Positions 37,631 through 47,664 are shown, numbered from the stretch's first letter. The stretch: 64,000 bases of DNA from AP-15 sp963698995 (GCA_963698995.1 CAVOTD010000092.1:1-64000), one strand, 5' to 3'. Notes: generated by a model from the letters alone, not told the origin. Made by a program: numbers and translations.

Positions 37631-38105
37631 TCAGGCCGAACGGAGTTCGCGGACACACCAGTCCATGACACCGAGAAAGCATTTCAGCGCCTCTTCGTTC
37701 GAGAATGTGACAATCGGAATGCCGGGTCGTTTTTTGTCGATCGCGCCCTCAGGCAGGCTTACGCCGTCGATTTCGTTCAGTCGTTCGCGAAGCTCCTCTC
37801 GTTTAGATGGGTTATCAAATGGCTTTCTCATATACGGGAATGCAACTTCCACGGTACCATAATAGGTCCAAAGAAAAAGTGGGCGAGATCTGAGGCCATT
37901 TGCGGTGACTATCAGGGCGATGGAGCCATCCTTGCCGCCTCGGCCGTACCATACCTCGTCAGTGTTCGCCTTAATCCATTCCACAATTTTCTGAGCAATC
38001 CGTAATACCTCGGCGCCATGCCTGCGTTCGATTTCGGCGAATATCGATGCTTCATCCCATTGCCGCGCCGTCTGGACCGTTTTCTTCGGCTGCGCTTTTT
38101 CGGTT
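37631..38105 (-). pseudogene. 5'-truncated conserved protein of unknown function
   Basis: The frame ending at 37631 reads, from about 38105, EKAQPKKTVQTARQWDEASI, then KIVEWIKANTDEVWYGRGG, then FLWTYYGTVEVAFPYM, and closes IPIVTFSNEEALKCFLGV...RELRSA. An ATG at 37984 would give 117 residues, but recognisable sequence extends 40 codons further upstream without a start. So this is the C-terminal domain of a longer protein whose N-terminus is missing. I know the pattern as a common C-terminal domain but cannot name its function. The upstream edge abuts an acyl-CoA dehydrogenase fragment on the other strand. Confidence 0.6.
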
Positions 38106-38734
38106 CGCGCTGATCGCCGGCAACAAATTGCTGCTGGTCGAGCAACCCGCGGCGAATTTCAATCCCGGAAGGAACCTCGCCGGCGAGCCGCGCGACCATC
38201 TCGGCGCGGTCGAGCCGGGGGGCCATTCGGCGCCGCTGCCCGACGCCATCGACGTCGTGTTGATGCAGCGCTTCGGGGCATTGTTTCGCGCCGCCCAGAT
38301 GGCGGGTGCGATGGAAGCGGCGCTGGAACCTGTCGACCCGCTATGCCAACGACCGCGTCCAGTTCGGCCGGCCGATCGCCAGGTTCCAGGCGATCCAGCA
38401 GCAATTGGCGCTGCTCGCCGAGCAGGCGGCGGCCGCGTCCGTCGCGGTCGAGAGCGCCGCGATTGTCGTGGCCGCGGCGGGCCCCTCGGCAGCGCTCGCC
38501 GTCGCCGCGGCCAAGATCCGCGCCGGCGAGGCCGCCGGCAAGGTCGCCGAGATCGCGCATCAGGTGCACGGCGCGATCGGCTTCACCCACGAGCACAGCC
38601 TGCACCGTCTGACCCGACGGCTGTGGTCGTGGCGCGACGAGTTCGGCACCGAGAGCCACTGGTCGCGCGAGCTCGGCCGCGCCGTGATGGCCGCCGGCGC
38701 CGAGGCCCTGTGGCCGACGATCACCGCCCCTTGA
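38105..38734 (+). pseudogene. Acyl-CoA dehydrogenase C-terminal fragment, 5'-truncated and frameshifted
   Basis: Homology begins mid-gene (FALIAGNKLLLVEQPAAN, NLAGEPRDHLG) and passes RFGALFRAAQMAGAMEAAL. It shifts frame near 38325 into STRYANDRVQFGRPIARFQA, the highly conserved start of the C-terminal helical domain. It continues through AHQVHGAIGFTHEHSLHRLT to a stop at 38734. The N-terminal domain and most of the middle flavin-binding domain are absent, so no dehydrogenase can be made. The junction with the truncated minus-strand gene lies near 38105. Confidence 0.78.
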
Positions 38735-38839
38735 GGCTCGACGACCATAAAATTGCCTAACGGGTATTCTACTCTCTGGACGGATTGCCCGTTGCCGATC
38801 GGGCGTGGGTTGGATCAAGGTACAACCTTCAGAGGAGTT

Positions 38840-38870
38840 CCCGCTGCAGACTTGCTGCAGGTGCAGCGGG
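38840..38870. other. Perfect 9-base-pair hairpin upstream of the TPP enzyme gene
   Basis: The arms CCCGCTGCA and TGCAGCGGG match perfectly around a 13-base loop that itself contains CTGCAG. It lies 145 bases before the TPP gene and about 105 past the acyl-CoA dehydrogenase relic. No T-run follows on either side, so it is a weak terminator candidate. It could be an operator or leader structure. Confidence 0.4.
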
Positions 38871-39014
38871 CCGTCATAATCGAAACAACTTAGGATTGGG
38901 CACGGCGGCGCGATTTTAAAGTTTATCGACCAGGCGGATCGGGTTTTCCGACGCAGCGAGGCGTTGGTTGTGCCACAATCGCGCCACCACCGCTGAGCAC
39001 CGAGGAGAACTCCC

Positions 39015-40652
39015 ATGAAGGTCGCCAACGCCGTCGCTGAAATCCTGAAGCGCGAGGGTATCGAGTTTCTGATCGGCTATCCGGTCAACCCGATCATCGA
39101 GGCTGCGGCCGAGGCCGATATCCGCACCATCATGGTCCGCCAGGAGCGGATCGGCCTCCACATGTGCGACGCGATCGCCAAGGTGACCTCGGGCGACCGC
39201 ATCGGCGTCTTTGCGATGCAGCACGGCCCCGGCACCGAGAACGCGTTTGGCGGGGTCGCGCAGTCCTATGGCGATTCCTGCCCGGTTGTCGTGCTGCCGG
39301 CCGGCTATGCCCGCAACGTCAACCAGGTCCGCCCCAATTTCAACGCGGCGCTGAACTTCCGCCACGTCACCAAGTGGATCGAGCAGGTGACGGTACCGGG
39401 CGCCACCGAGGAGGCGCTGCGCCGCGCCTTCACCCAGGTCAAGAACGGGCGGCCGGGCCCGGTGCTGATCGAGTTCCCGTCCGACTTGCTGCGCGAGGAA
39501 ATCAGCGGCCCGATCGAGTACCAGAAGACGCCGCGGCTGAAGAGCGGCCCGGACCCGCGATCGGTCTCGGCGATCGCCGCCGCCCTGGTCGAAGCCCAGC
39601 GTCCGGTCATCGTCGCCGGCCAGGGCGTCCATTACGCCAAGGCATGGCCGCAATTGCAGCAATTGGCCGAATTGCTCGAAGCGCCGGTCATGACGACCCT
39701 GCCGGGCAAGAGCGCCTTCCCCGAATCGCACCCGTTGGCCTTGGGCTCGGGCGGCATCGGCATCTCGAAGCAGCTGCACACCTTTCTGCAGAAGGCGGAT
39801 CTGATCTTTGGCATCGGCTGCAGCTTCACCCGGTCGAGCTTTGCGACGCCGATGCCGAAGGGCAAGCGCATCGCCCATGCGACCTTAGACCCGACCGACA
39901 TCAATAAGGACGTGCCGGTCGAATTCGCCGCCGTCGGCGACGCCGGGCTGACCCTCGACGCCCTGCTCGAAGAGGTGAAGGACCGGCTGCACGGCAAGAC
40001 CCGCGACCGGCTCGCGACCGTTACCGGCGAAATGCGCACGCTGAAGGGCGAGTGGATGGAGCAGTGGATGCCGCGGCTGACGCAGAACACCAAGCCACTG
40101 TCGCCCTATCGTGTGATCTGGGAATTGCTGCACACGGTCGACGTCAAGGAGACGATCATCACCCACGACGCCGGCAGCCCGCGCGACCAGCTGTCGCCGT
40201 TCTGGGTCAGCGAAGCGCCGCTCGGCTATATTGGCTGGGGCAAGACCACCCAGCTCGGCTACGGCCTCGGGCTCGCCATGGGAGCGAAGCTCGCGGCCCC
40301 AAACAAGCTCTGCATCAACGTCTGGGGCGATGCGGCGATCGGCTTCACCGGCATGGATTTCGAGACTGCGGTGCGCGAGCGCATCCCGATCCTGTCGATC
40401 CTCTTAAACAATTTCTCGATGGCGATCGAATTGAAGGTTATGCCGGTGGCGACCGAGAAATACCGCTCGACCGACATCAGCGGCAATTACGCCGATTTCG
40501 CCCGCGCACTCGGCGGATATGGCGAGCGCGTCACCGAGCCCGAGCAGATCGTGCCGGCAATCCGCCGCGGGATCGAGAAGACCCGCGAGGGCAGCCCGGC
40601 CTTGCTCGAGTTCATCACCGAAAAGGCGGTCGACGTCTCGCGCTTTGGGTGA
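39015..40652 (+). CDS. Thiamine pyrophosphate-dependent enzyme, acetolactate synthase-like
   Basis: A 545-residue protein with the three domains of the POX/AHAS family. The Pyr domain carries the catalytic Glu in TIMVRQERIGLHMCDAIAK. The central domain has VIVAGQGVHYAKAW. The PP domain shows INVWGDAAIGFTGMDFE...LLNN, a GDG-like metal/TPP motif with Ala in place of the usual Gly/Ser. GAGGAGAACTCCC precedes the ATG. Sequence and length fit the large group labelled thiamine-pyrophosphate-requiring proteins, whose members include acetolactate synthase, sulphoacetaldehyde acetyltransferase and oxalyl-CoA-type enzymes. No small regulatory subunit is next to it, so acetolactate synthesis is not assured. 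Confidence 0.85.
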   Translation: MKVANAVAEILKREGIEFLIGYPVNPIIEAAAEADIRTIMVRQERIGLHMCDAIAKVTSGDRIGVFAMQHGPGTENAFGGVAQSYGDSCPVVVLPAGYARNVNQVRPNFNAALNFRHVTKWIEQVTVPGATEEALRRAFTQVKNGRPGPVLIEFPSDLLREEISGPIEYQKTPRLKSGPDPRSVSAIAAALVEAQRPVIVAGQGVHYAKAWPQLQQLAELLEAPVMTTLPGKSAFPESHPLALGSGGIGISKQLHTFLQKADLIFGIGCSFTRSSFATPMPKGKRIAHATLDPTDINKDVPVEFAAVGDAGLTLDALLEEVKDRLHGKTRDRLATVTGEMRTLKGEWMEQWMPRLTQNTKPLSPYRVIWELLHTVDVKETIITHDAGSPRDQLSPFWVSEAPLGYIGWGKTTQLGYGLGLAMGAKLAAPNKLCINVWGDAAIGFTGMDFETAVRERIPILSILLNNFSMAIELKVMPVATEKYRSTDISGNYADFARALGGYGERVTEPEQIVPAIRRGIEKTREGSPALLEFITEKAVDVSRFG

Positions 40653-40673
40653 ACCCGCAGGCCTCGCCGATCT

Positions 40674-40702
40674 CCCCTCGCCTCGGTTCCCGGGGTGAGG
40701 GG
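40674..40702. terminator. Bidirectional hairpin between converging TPP and universal stress genes
   Basis: CCCCTCGCC...GGGGTGAGGGG forms a GC-rich stem between two stop codons 52 bases apart. It resembles half of the intergenic palindromes at 8.9 and 50.6 kb. Without a T-run, the terminator role rests on position. Confidence 0.45.
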
Positions 40703-40703
40703 C

Positions 40704-41558
40704 TCAGCGCGCCATCAGCACCGGGAGCTGCGCCTCCATGATGATGTGCCGGGTGCCGCCGCCGAAGATCATCTGGCGGATGCGGCTTTGCGTGTAGGCG
40801 CCCTTCAGTAGCAAATCGGCGCCGGCCGCCATCGCTTCTTTGAGGAACGACTCGCCCTGGGCCTTTTGCCGGCCGAAAGCCGTTCGCAGGCTGACGTCGA
40901 TGCCGTGCCGTTCGAGCGTGCGGGCCAGTTCCTCACCCTCGGGACCCGGTTCCGGCATGTGTTGCGAGCCGACAGCGACGATAACGACCTGTCGCGCCTG
41001 CTTCAGGAAGGGCATCCCCATTGCCACCGTCACCGCGGTTTCGGTGCTGCCGTTCCAGGCAATGGCGACCACCTCACCCAAGGTCGGCAGGCTGCGCTTT
41101 GGCACCATCAGCACCGGGCGGCCGCTTTCGAACAGCGCGTCCTCCAACGTCGCCTCGGCGATCGAGGCGAGCTTCTCCGGCTGCTCGACCAGGATCATGT
41201 CGTAGACCCGGCCGATCATCCCGACGACGGCGTTCTGCCGTCCGTCCTCCTCGCGCCACGAGGCGCTCGGGCCGTTGTGGCCGGCCGGCACCGGCCCGAT
41301 CGGGACGCCCTTCGACTCCATAAAATCGCGAAACAGCCGCCGCGCCTGGTCGCGCCGCTCGTGACCCTCCCGCTCGAGGGTGCGGTCGACCTCGGACGAG
41401 ATCGAAAACCCCATTTCGCCGCCGAACACGACGGCATATTCGGTCGTCAGGCTGTGCAATCCGACGACATGGCTGTTGAAGCGATGCGCCGCCATCAATG
41501 CGGTGTCGAGAAGCGCTCCGGCATTGCCGTCACCGACCACCGTCAACAAGTTCTTCAT
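40704..41558 (-). CDS. Universal stress protein with two UspA-like halves
   Basis: A 284-residue cytosolic protein. The N-terminal half starts MKNLLTVVGDGNAGALLDTA. The C-terminal half is a clear Usp domain (VVAIAWNGSTETAVTVAMGM) ending GADLLLKGAYTQSRIRQMIFGGGTRHI. The last block is the G-x2-G-x9-G(S/T)-like nucleotide site, here GAYTQSRIRQMIFGGGT. I start at the ATG at 41558; the open frame continues upstream only with an unlikely Arg-rich leader. Tandem Usp proteins bind ATP and respond to stress, often without a known target. Convergent with the TPP gene and divergent from an ABC importer. Confidence 0.88.
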   Translation of the reverse strand: MKNLLTVVGDGNAGALLDTALMAAHRFNSHVVGLHSLTTEYAVVFGGEMGFSISSEVDRTLEREGHERRDQARRLFRDFMESKGVPIGPVPAGHNGPSASWREEDGRQNAVVGMIGRVYDMILVEQPEKLASIAEATLEDALFESGRPVLMVPKRSLPTLGEVVAIAWNGSTETAVTVAMGMPFLKQARQVVIVAVGSQHMPEPGPEGEELARTLERHGIDVSLRTAFGRQKAQGESFLKEAMAAGADLLLKGAYTQSRIRQMIFGGGTRHIIMEAQLPVLMAR

Positions 41559-41710
41559 CGCGCGCTCCCTGCGCCCGTGCGTCCCAATTGGAGCCGGGCC
41601 GCTGCGCCGACAATACATGACCCCGCCGTGTTTTGCGAGAGCCGGCCGTCGACGCCTGAAGGGCCGCCGTCTAGACTGGTGCGATCATTCGACTGGCGGG
41701 AGTTGGCGGG

Positions 41711-42696
41711 ATGCGCGTTCTGATCGGTGCCGCTCTGTGGGTCTTGACCAGCCTTGCGTTTGCCGACGGCGCGACCGCAGCGGACGCGGTCAGCTTTGGC
41801 ACGGACTGGAAGGCGGAAGCCGAGCATGGCGGCTACTACCAGGCGATCGCAACCGGCATCTACCGACAGTACGGGCTCGACGTGACCTTGCGGCAGGGCG
41901 GCCCGCAAGTGAATCACGCGCAGCTGCTCGCCGCCGGCAGGCTCGACTTCAACCTCGCGCCGAACTCCTTCGTCCCGCTGAACTTCGTCCGCGAGAACAT
42001 CCCGATGGTCGCCGTCGCGGCGATCTTCCAGAAGGACCCCTCGGTGCTGATCGCCCATCCCGGGCAAGGCAACGACACCCTTGCCGCGCTGAAGGGCAAG
42101 CCGATCATGATCGGCTCGGACACGCGGATCGGCAGCTGGATTTTCCTGAAGAGCAAGTTCGGCTATAGCGACGACCAGATCCGGCCCTACACCTTCAGCG
42201 TCGCGCCGTTCCTTGCCGACCCGAAGGCCGTGCAGCAGGGCTATCTGTCGAGCGAGCCGTTCACGATCGAATCCCAGGGCGTAAAACCGGTCGTCCTGCT
42301 GCTCGCCGATGCCGGCTATTCGAGCTACGGCTCGCTGATCCAGACTTCCGACAGGCTGGTGCGCGACAATCCCGACCTCGTTCAGCGCTTTGTCGATGCC
42401 AGCATCGAGGGCTGGTACGGCTACCTTTACGGCGATCCGGCGCCGGCGAACGCGCTGATCAAGCACGACAATCCCGAGATGACCGATGCGCTGCTCGCCT
42501 ATGGCATCGCCAAGATCAAGGAATACGGCATCGTCGACAGCGGCGACGCCAAGACCAATGGGATCGGCGCGATGACCGAGGCACGCTGGCGCGACTTCTT
42601 CGAGACGATGGCAAATGCCGGCGTCTACCCCAAGGATCTCGATTTTCACAAGGCCTACACTCTGCAGTTCGTCAACAAGAAAGTGGGTATGAAGCC

Positions 42697-42700
<4 letters not shown>
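41711..42700 (+). CDS. NMT1/ThiY-SsuA-type ABC substrate-binding protein
   Basis: A 329-residue periplasmic binding protein with a signal peptide (IGAALWVLTSLAFADGATAA). It has the NMT1/THI5 opening: FGTDWKAEAEHGGYYQAIA and GIYRQYGLDVTLRQGGPQVN. This family binds pyrimidine precursors, sulphonates, nitrate or related small organics. The neighbouring genes encode the ATPase and permease in the same direction with 4-base overlaps, making a complete importer. Given the hydantoinase in the window, a pyrimidine-like ligand is attractive but unproven. Confidence 0.9.
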
Positions 42701-43499
<799 letters not shown>

Positions 43500-43503
<4 letters not shown>

Positions 43504-44297
43504 TTTTTCGATCTCCTCGACTGTGGCATATCGCTGCGCCGCTCGCAGTGGGGGCGCTGGTGCTCGCCCTGTGGGAGATTATCGTCCGCGTCGAAGGCAT
43601 ACCGCCCTATATCCTGCCCGGGCCGGTGCTGATCGCCGAGACCTTGTGGACCGACGGGCCGAGCCTGTTGGGCTCGCTGTTGGTGACCTTGCGCATCACT
43701 CTGGCGGCCTTGGCCGCCGCGGCGATTCTCGGCGGCGGGATCGCCTTGCTGTTCTCGCTGTCGCGCATCCTCGCGCTCAGCCTCTTCCCCTACGCGGTGA
43801 TCCTGCAGGTGACGCCGATCGTCGCGATCGCGCCGTTGATCATCATCTGGGTGCGCCAGCCGTTTCTCGCGCTGCTGGTATGCGCCTGGATCGTCGCGTT
43901 CTTTCCGGTCGTCGCCAACACCACGGTCGGGCTCAACAGCGCCGACCGCAATTTGTTGGCGCTGTTTCGACTGTACGGGGCGTCGCCCGGCCAGACATTG
44001 CGCTACCTGAAACTGCCGACCGCGCTGCCCTATTTCCTCGCCGGGCTGCGGATCAGCGGCGGGCTCGCCTTGATCGGCGCGGTCGTCGCCGAATTCGTCG
44101 CCGGCACCGGCGGCGCGGAGACCGGGCTCGCCTTCCGCATTCTCGAAGCCGGCTACCGTCTCGCCATACCCCGCTTGTTCGCGGCGCTGTTCCTGCTGTC
44201 GTTGACCGGCATCGTCATCTACCTGCTGCTCGACGCACTGTCGCGCCTGCTGCTGCGCCACTGGCACGAAAGCGCCATCGAGGAAGAGGAGGAATGA
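43500..44297 (+). CDS. ABC transporter permease (SsuC/TauC-like)
   Basis: A 265-residue inner-membrane permease with about six helices, beginning IAAPLAVGALVLALWEIIVR. The cytoplasmic EAA-like loop is LFRLYGASPGQTLRYLKLPT, followed by ALPYFLAGLRISGGLALIGA. That order is the BPD_transp_1 pattern that contacts the ATPase. Its ATG overlaps the ATPase stop. It ends in an acidic tail (EEEE). With the two upstream genes it completes a one-permease, presumably homodimeric, importer. Confidence 0.92.
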
Positions 44298-44775
44298 TGT
44301 TCGTCATCAGCTCGCGCTCATCCCGCGCCCTGTTTCGCCTGTTTTATCAGGTCAAGATCAGGGATCTCCAACTCCTCAAATCATAATCTCGCACCCGCTC
44401 ACGGGCATCCAATGCCAGCGACGCTACAATGCGATTATGGCAATTTCAGCATTGCCGGTGCCACAAACCCCGTGCCGGCGATACAGGCCGTGAAGAAACC
44501 GTGCCGTTCATCCGAAATCGTCGTCCCCGCGAAAGCGGGGAGCCAGGGCAAGTGGATGAAATCCCTGGATTCCCGCTTGCGCGGGAATGACGAGAAAAGG
44601 CTTTGAGAGAAGCGGTCGCGGACTTTTCACACAGCCTGGTTAGCGGGGTCGCTCGCCGCCGGCGATGCCGCGACGATGGCGTGGCGTTGTGCACCAAGGT
44701 CTGATCGATCCATGCCGCGGCCTCGAAAAGATGGCGGACGCCGCGCGATGGGCGCGGGCATCCGCTTGCTGCTGC
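44298..44775. other. Intergenic region holding a hairpin repeat
   Basis: About 480 bases after the ABC operon with no gene I can support. The right part, 44605-44775, is converging non-coding sequence before the SDR stop. The middle contains the repeat annotated separately. Confidence 0.5.
44519..44592. repeat. Dispersed intergenic repeat with paired hairpins
   Basis: CGTCGTCCCCGCGAAAGCGGGG opens and a GGGAATGACG arm closes the unit. Two stems are visible: CCCCGC-GAAA-GCGGGG and CCCGC-TTG-CGCGGG. Between them lies CCCTGGATT. This is the widely seen proteobacterial element whose translated form reads SRASGNPG. It is unrelated to the CCCTCACCC family at 8.9, 15.9 and 50.6 kb. Confidence 0.8.
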
Positions 44776-45531
44776 CTAGCCGCGTCCGACAAACGGCATT
44801 TTCGTCGCCATCACCGTCAGGAACTGCACATTGGCTTCCGCCGTGACGGTCGCCATCAGAACGACGGCGCGGGCGACGTTCTGCACATCCATCGTCGGCT
44901 CTTCGATGACCGTGCCGTTGGCCTGCGGCACGCCGCGCTGCATGCGCTGCGTCATCTCGGTCAGCGCATTGCCGACATCGATCTGGCCGCAGGAGATGTC
45001 GTATTTGCGGCCGTCGAGCGAGGTCGATTTGGTGAGGCCGGTGATCGCGTGCTTGGCCGAGGTGTAGGCCACCGAATTCGGCCGCGGGGCATGCGCCGAG
45101 ATCGACCCGTTGTTGATGATCCGCCCGCCCATCGGGCTCTGGTCCTTCATGATCCTGAAGGCTTCCTGGGTGCACAGGAACGAGCCGGTCAGGATCGTGT
45201 CGATGACGGCCTTCCAGCGCTCGAAGGGCAGCTCCTCGATCGGCGCCGCGGCGCCGAAACCGGCATTGTTGAACAGCACGTCGAGCCGGCCGAAGCGCTC
45301 CTTGGTTCGGGCGAACAGGTTCTTGACCGACGCGGGATCGGTGACGTCGCTCGGAACCGCCAAGACCTGCCCGCCGAGGCCCTCGATCTCGCGCGCCGCC
45401 TCCTCCAGCCGTTCTTGCCGGCGCCCGGCGATGACCGCCGCGAAACCTTCCCTCGCGAGGGCGACTGCCGCTGCTTTGCCGATCCCGCTCCCCCCGCCGG
45501 TGACGAGGGCGACTTTCCTGTTCGAGTTCAT
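44776..45531 (-). CDS. Short-chain dehydrogenase/reductase
   Basis: A 251-residue classical SDR. The cofactor motif is ALVTGGGSGIGKAAAVALA, then an AGRR that suggests NADP preference, DVTD, and NNAGFG. The catalytic set is Asn in the helix 4 region, Ser in NNGSISAHAPRP, and YTSAK. The C-terminal region differs from generic FabG (GQIDVGNALTEM for the usual PGxxxT), as in a subgroup of SDRs of unknown substrate. No operon partner is close. Confidence 0.9.
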   Translation of the reverse strand: MNSNRKVALVTGGGSGIGKAAAVALAREGFAAVIAGRRQERLEEAAREIEGLGGQVLAVPSDVTDPASVKNLFARTKERFGRLDVLFNNAGFGAAAPIEELPFERWKAVIDTILTGSFLCTQEAFRIMKDQSPMGGRIINNGSISAHAPRPNSVAYTSAKHAITGLTKSTSLDGRKYDISCGQIDVGNALTEMTQRMQRGVPQANGTVIEEPTMDVQNVARAVVLMATVTAEANVQFLTVMATKMPFVGRG

Positions 45532-45892
45532 GCTATCCGTCTCCTGCTGTATGACGTCGGGTACGATAGCAGTTTGGCCCTGGCCACGAGGAGAAATCGC
45601 ATCCGGTTACGGTATGACGCCACGCACCGCCCAAGCGGTCGCGGTCAGGGGAGGGGTGCGTCGGGCACTCCGCAGACGTTAAATTCTGACTGATCAAGAT
45701 CGATATAAAAGTACGTCATTCATCTCGTAATGCAGGACCTCTGACTGCTTCGCCTCGCTCATAACGGCTCGTTATTTTTAGTCGGCCGCGGCGGACTTAA
45801 GGCCAGTCAGATTTCATCACTGCGTGTGATCCGCTTCACATTGCGACGGAGATATAAAGTGTAGAGTTGCTCAGTTGAATGGGAGAGCCGGT
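45532..45892. other. Low-GC intergenic region
   Basis: About 360 bases upstream of the SDR gene, visibly richer in A and T than the surrounding DNA and without a supported gene. It marks the left edge of the accessory stretch that extends to about 49.0 kb. Confidence 0.4.
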
Positions 45893-46142
45893 ATGATCAA
45901 CAACACGCGTAATTCCGAAGGCTGGGATAGACGCAAACCCAAGCGGGAGTGGTTGCGACCACACACCGAACGCGCCGACCGTAACGGGAAGGACGTCTTT
46001 CCTAGATCTCGGAACTAACGGGTACACCTGCTTCACCTGTCATCAACCGCAGGACTGCTGGAAGATCAGCGCAAAACACATGAACGATTGTTTTGACGCG
46101 GACGCCAACGACTGCTCTTTTATTTGGTCGAAAAATCACTTT
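45893..46142 (+). pseudogene. Cytochrome c / di-haem peroxidase-like N-terminal remnant
   Basis: A frame with a good ribosome site (GGGAGAGCC) starts MINNTRNSEGWDRRKPKR and stops at 46018. One base over, the sequence continues LDLGTNGYTCFTCHQPQD and WKISAKHMNDCFDAD. CFTCH is a c-type haem motif, and the surrounding pattern (GTNGxTCxTCHQP...W.I...H....F) matches the N-terminal haem region of multihaem cytochromes. Homology ends near 46142, where the sequence merges into the upstream part of the lipoprotein frame. The rest of the cytochrome is absent. Confidence 0.6.
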
Positions 46143-46220
46143 AATCGGAAAACCGACATGCGCGCCTTTATTGCCGACCCGAGTTTAATTCCACCGCCGT
46201 GGCGCCGCCTTATCGCGACA

Positions 46221-46907
46221 ATGTTCCGCTCCTTGCCGCTCTCCCTCGCGTTAACGGTACTGGCAGGCTGCCAATCGGAAACTTTATTCCAATCGAATTT
46301 CGACTCGACCGCCGCCGGTCAACCGCCCGCACAGGTCCAGTCGACCGGAACCGCGAACGTGTTTGGCCCGAACGGCAGCGTCGTGGTCGCCAACAGCATT
46401 GGCAACGGCAAGTGGCTCCAGGTCAGCCGTGCTAGCCTTCCCGACAATCGGGCACCCATAGCCGGGATGCAGGGTGTGCTTTCGGCGGTTCGCGGTCCCG
46501 GTCAATACAGCTTCATTTGCGTTATGTTCATGCCTACGGGCAGCGGATACGCCACGCTACAGTTCGAGCCGGCCGTCCAGCCGCAGCCCGGCGGGTTATA
46601 CAGCTTCCTGCATCTCGACTTCACCACAGATAACCAGGTCCGCATCGACGACAACGATGCCACCAAATTCGGCACCTTCCCGCGCAATCAGCCGTTTGAC
46701 GTGGCAGTGACTTTGAACACCGCGGCGTCGCCGCCGACCGCGCACATCGCGCTCTTCGGCACGGGAACGGCGGGATCGACGGATTATACGATCATGGCGC
46801 CTCTTCAATTCGTGCAGCAATTCGGCGCGATCCGGATTTGGATGGGCTGGCCGTGGACAGGGTATTTCGACGCCGACGACCTTCTCGTCACGCACGTGAC
46901 CAACTGA
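46221..46907 (+). CDS. Putative lipoprotein of unknown function
   Basis: A 228-residue protein starting MFRSLPLSLALTVLAGCQSE, with lipobox LAGC, so it is probably lipid-anchored. The mature part looks beta-rich (SNFDSTAAGQPPAQVQSTGT, YSFLHLDFTTDNQVRIDDND), like a jelly-roll or concanavalin-like fold, and contains no catalytic motif I can name. The open frame starts at 46080, but those first 47 codons belong to the cytochrome relic and would hide the signal peptide. It resembles no named family I know. Confidence 0.7.
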   Translation: MFRSLPLSLALTVLAGCQSETLFQSNFDSTAAGQPPAQVQSTGTANVFGPNGSVVVANSIGNGKWLQVSRASLPDNRAPIAGMQGVLSAVRGPGQYSFICVMFMPTGSGYATLQFEPAVQPQPGGLYSFLHLDFTTDNQVRIDDNDATKFGTFPRNQPFDVAVTLNTAASPPTAHIALFGTGTAGSTDYTIMAPLQFVQQFGAIRIWMGWPWTGYFDADDLLVTHVTN

Positions 46908-47090
46908 CCGGCACGATAAGCACGGGCGGATACCGTCTGGACCCAATTCCGGTGGCGGCATGCGCACTTATGCGACTTTTGCCGAGTTGGCTGCGTGGCG
47001 CCGTTCATGGGTGAGTTTGTCAGCCATCGAGAGCTATCCACCGCAAAAAAGGGAGTGCTATCATCCCAAAATTGTAACAGGGAGGTTGCA

Positions 47091-47534
47091 ATGCCCATAC
47101 TCCACGGAAGCTGCCTGTGCGGCGGCATCAAGTTCGAAATCAGCGGTCCGTTGGTCGCGCCGAGCAACTGCCATTGTTCGATGTGCCGCAAGCAGCACGG
47201 CGCGGCGTTCCGCAGCCGAGCGCGTGTCCAGAAGAGCGACTTCAGATTTGTTCAGGGCGAGGAGCTGGTGACATTCTATGAGTCGACGCCGGGCTCTTTC
47301 CGCGGATTTTGCCGCGTCTGCGGCTCCCCGATCATTAACAAGTTCAGCGCGGGGACCCCGATCGCAGCGCGCGACCCCAACGCACCGTCGCGCTACGGCG
47401 TCGCGCTCGCCACGCTGGATGATGATCCCGGCCTGCACCCAGCCGCACATACTTTCGTCGCCTATAAGGCGCCTTGGTTCGAAATTACCGACGATTTGCC
47501 GCAGTACGCCGAAGGCCGTCAGTCCCCGGCATAG
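47091..47534 (+). CDS. GFA-family (glutathione-dependent formaldehyde-activating-like) zinc protein
   Basis: A 147-residue protein with the Mss4-like zinc fold. The metal-binding cysteines are HGSCLCGGIKFEIS, SNCHCSMCRKQHG and GFCRVCGSPI. AGGGAGGTTGCA precedes the ATG at 47091, whereas the longer open frame from 46995 lacks a ribosome site. Family proteins were once thought to condense glutathione with formaldehyde, but most members are of uncertain function. It sits in the accessory region between a lipoprotein and a dead resolvase. Confidence 0.88.
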   Translation: MPILHGSCLCGGIKFEISGPLVAPSNCHCSMCRKQHGAAFRSRARVQKSDFRFVQGEELVTFYESTPGSFRGFCRVCGSPIINKFSAGTPIAARDPNAPSRYGVALATLDDDPGLHPAAHTFVAYKAPWFEITDDLPQYAEGRQSPA

Positions 47535-47664
47535 CGTCTCAGAACCGCGGGTGCGGCGGCGTTCGCACCCGCCGGAGCCGATTACACACAACTTTTATAG
47601 TGCGATTGCCTGCGCGCCTGTAGTTGGTTGCAGCCCGATCAACGGGTTCCGCTTCCCGAAAGAT

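Noticed and set aside
39015..40652. Calling the TPP enzyme a biosynthetic acetolactate synthase (ilvB)
   Set aside because: No regulatory subunit gene is adjacent, and the PP motif has Ala where the core GDG is expected. Many relatives have other reactions.
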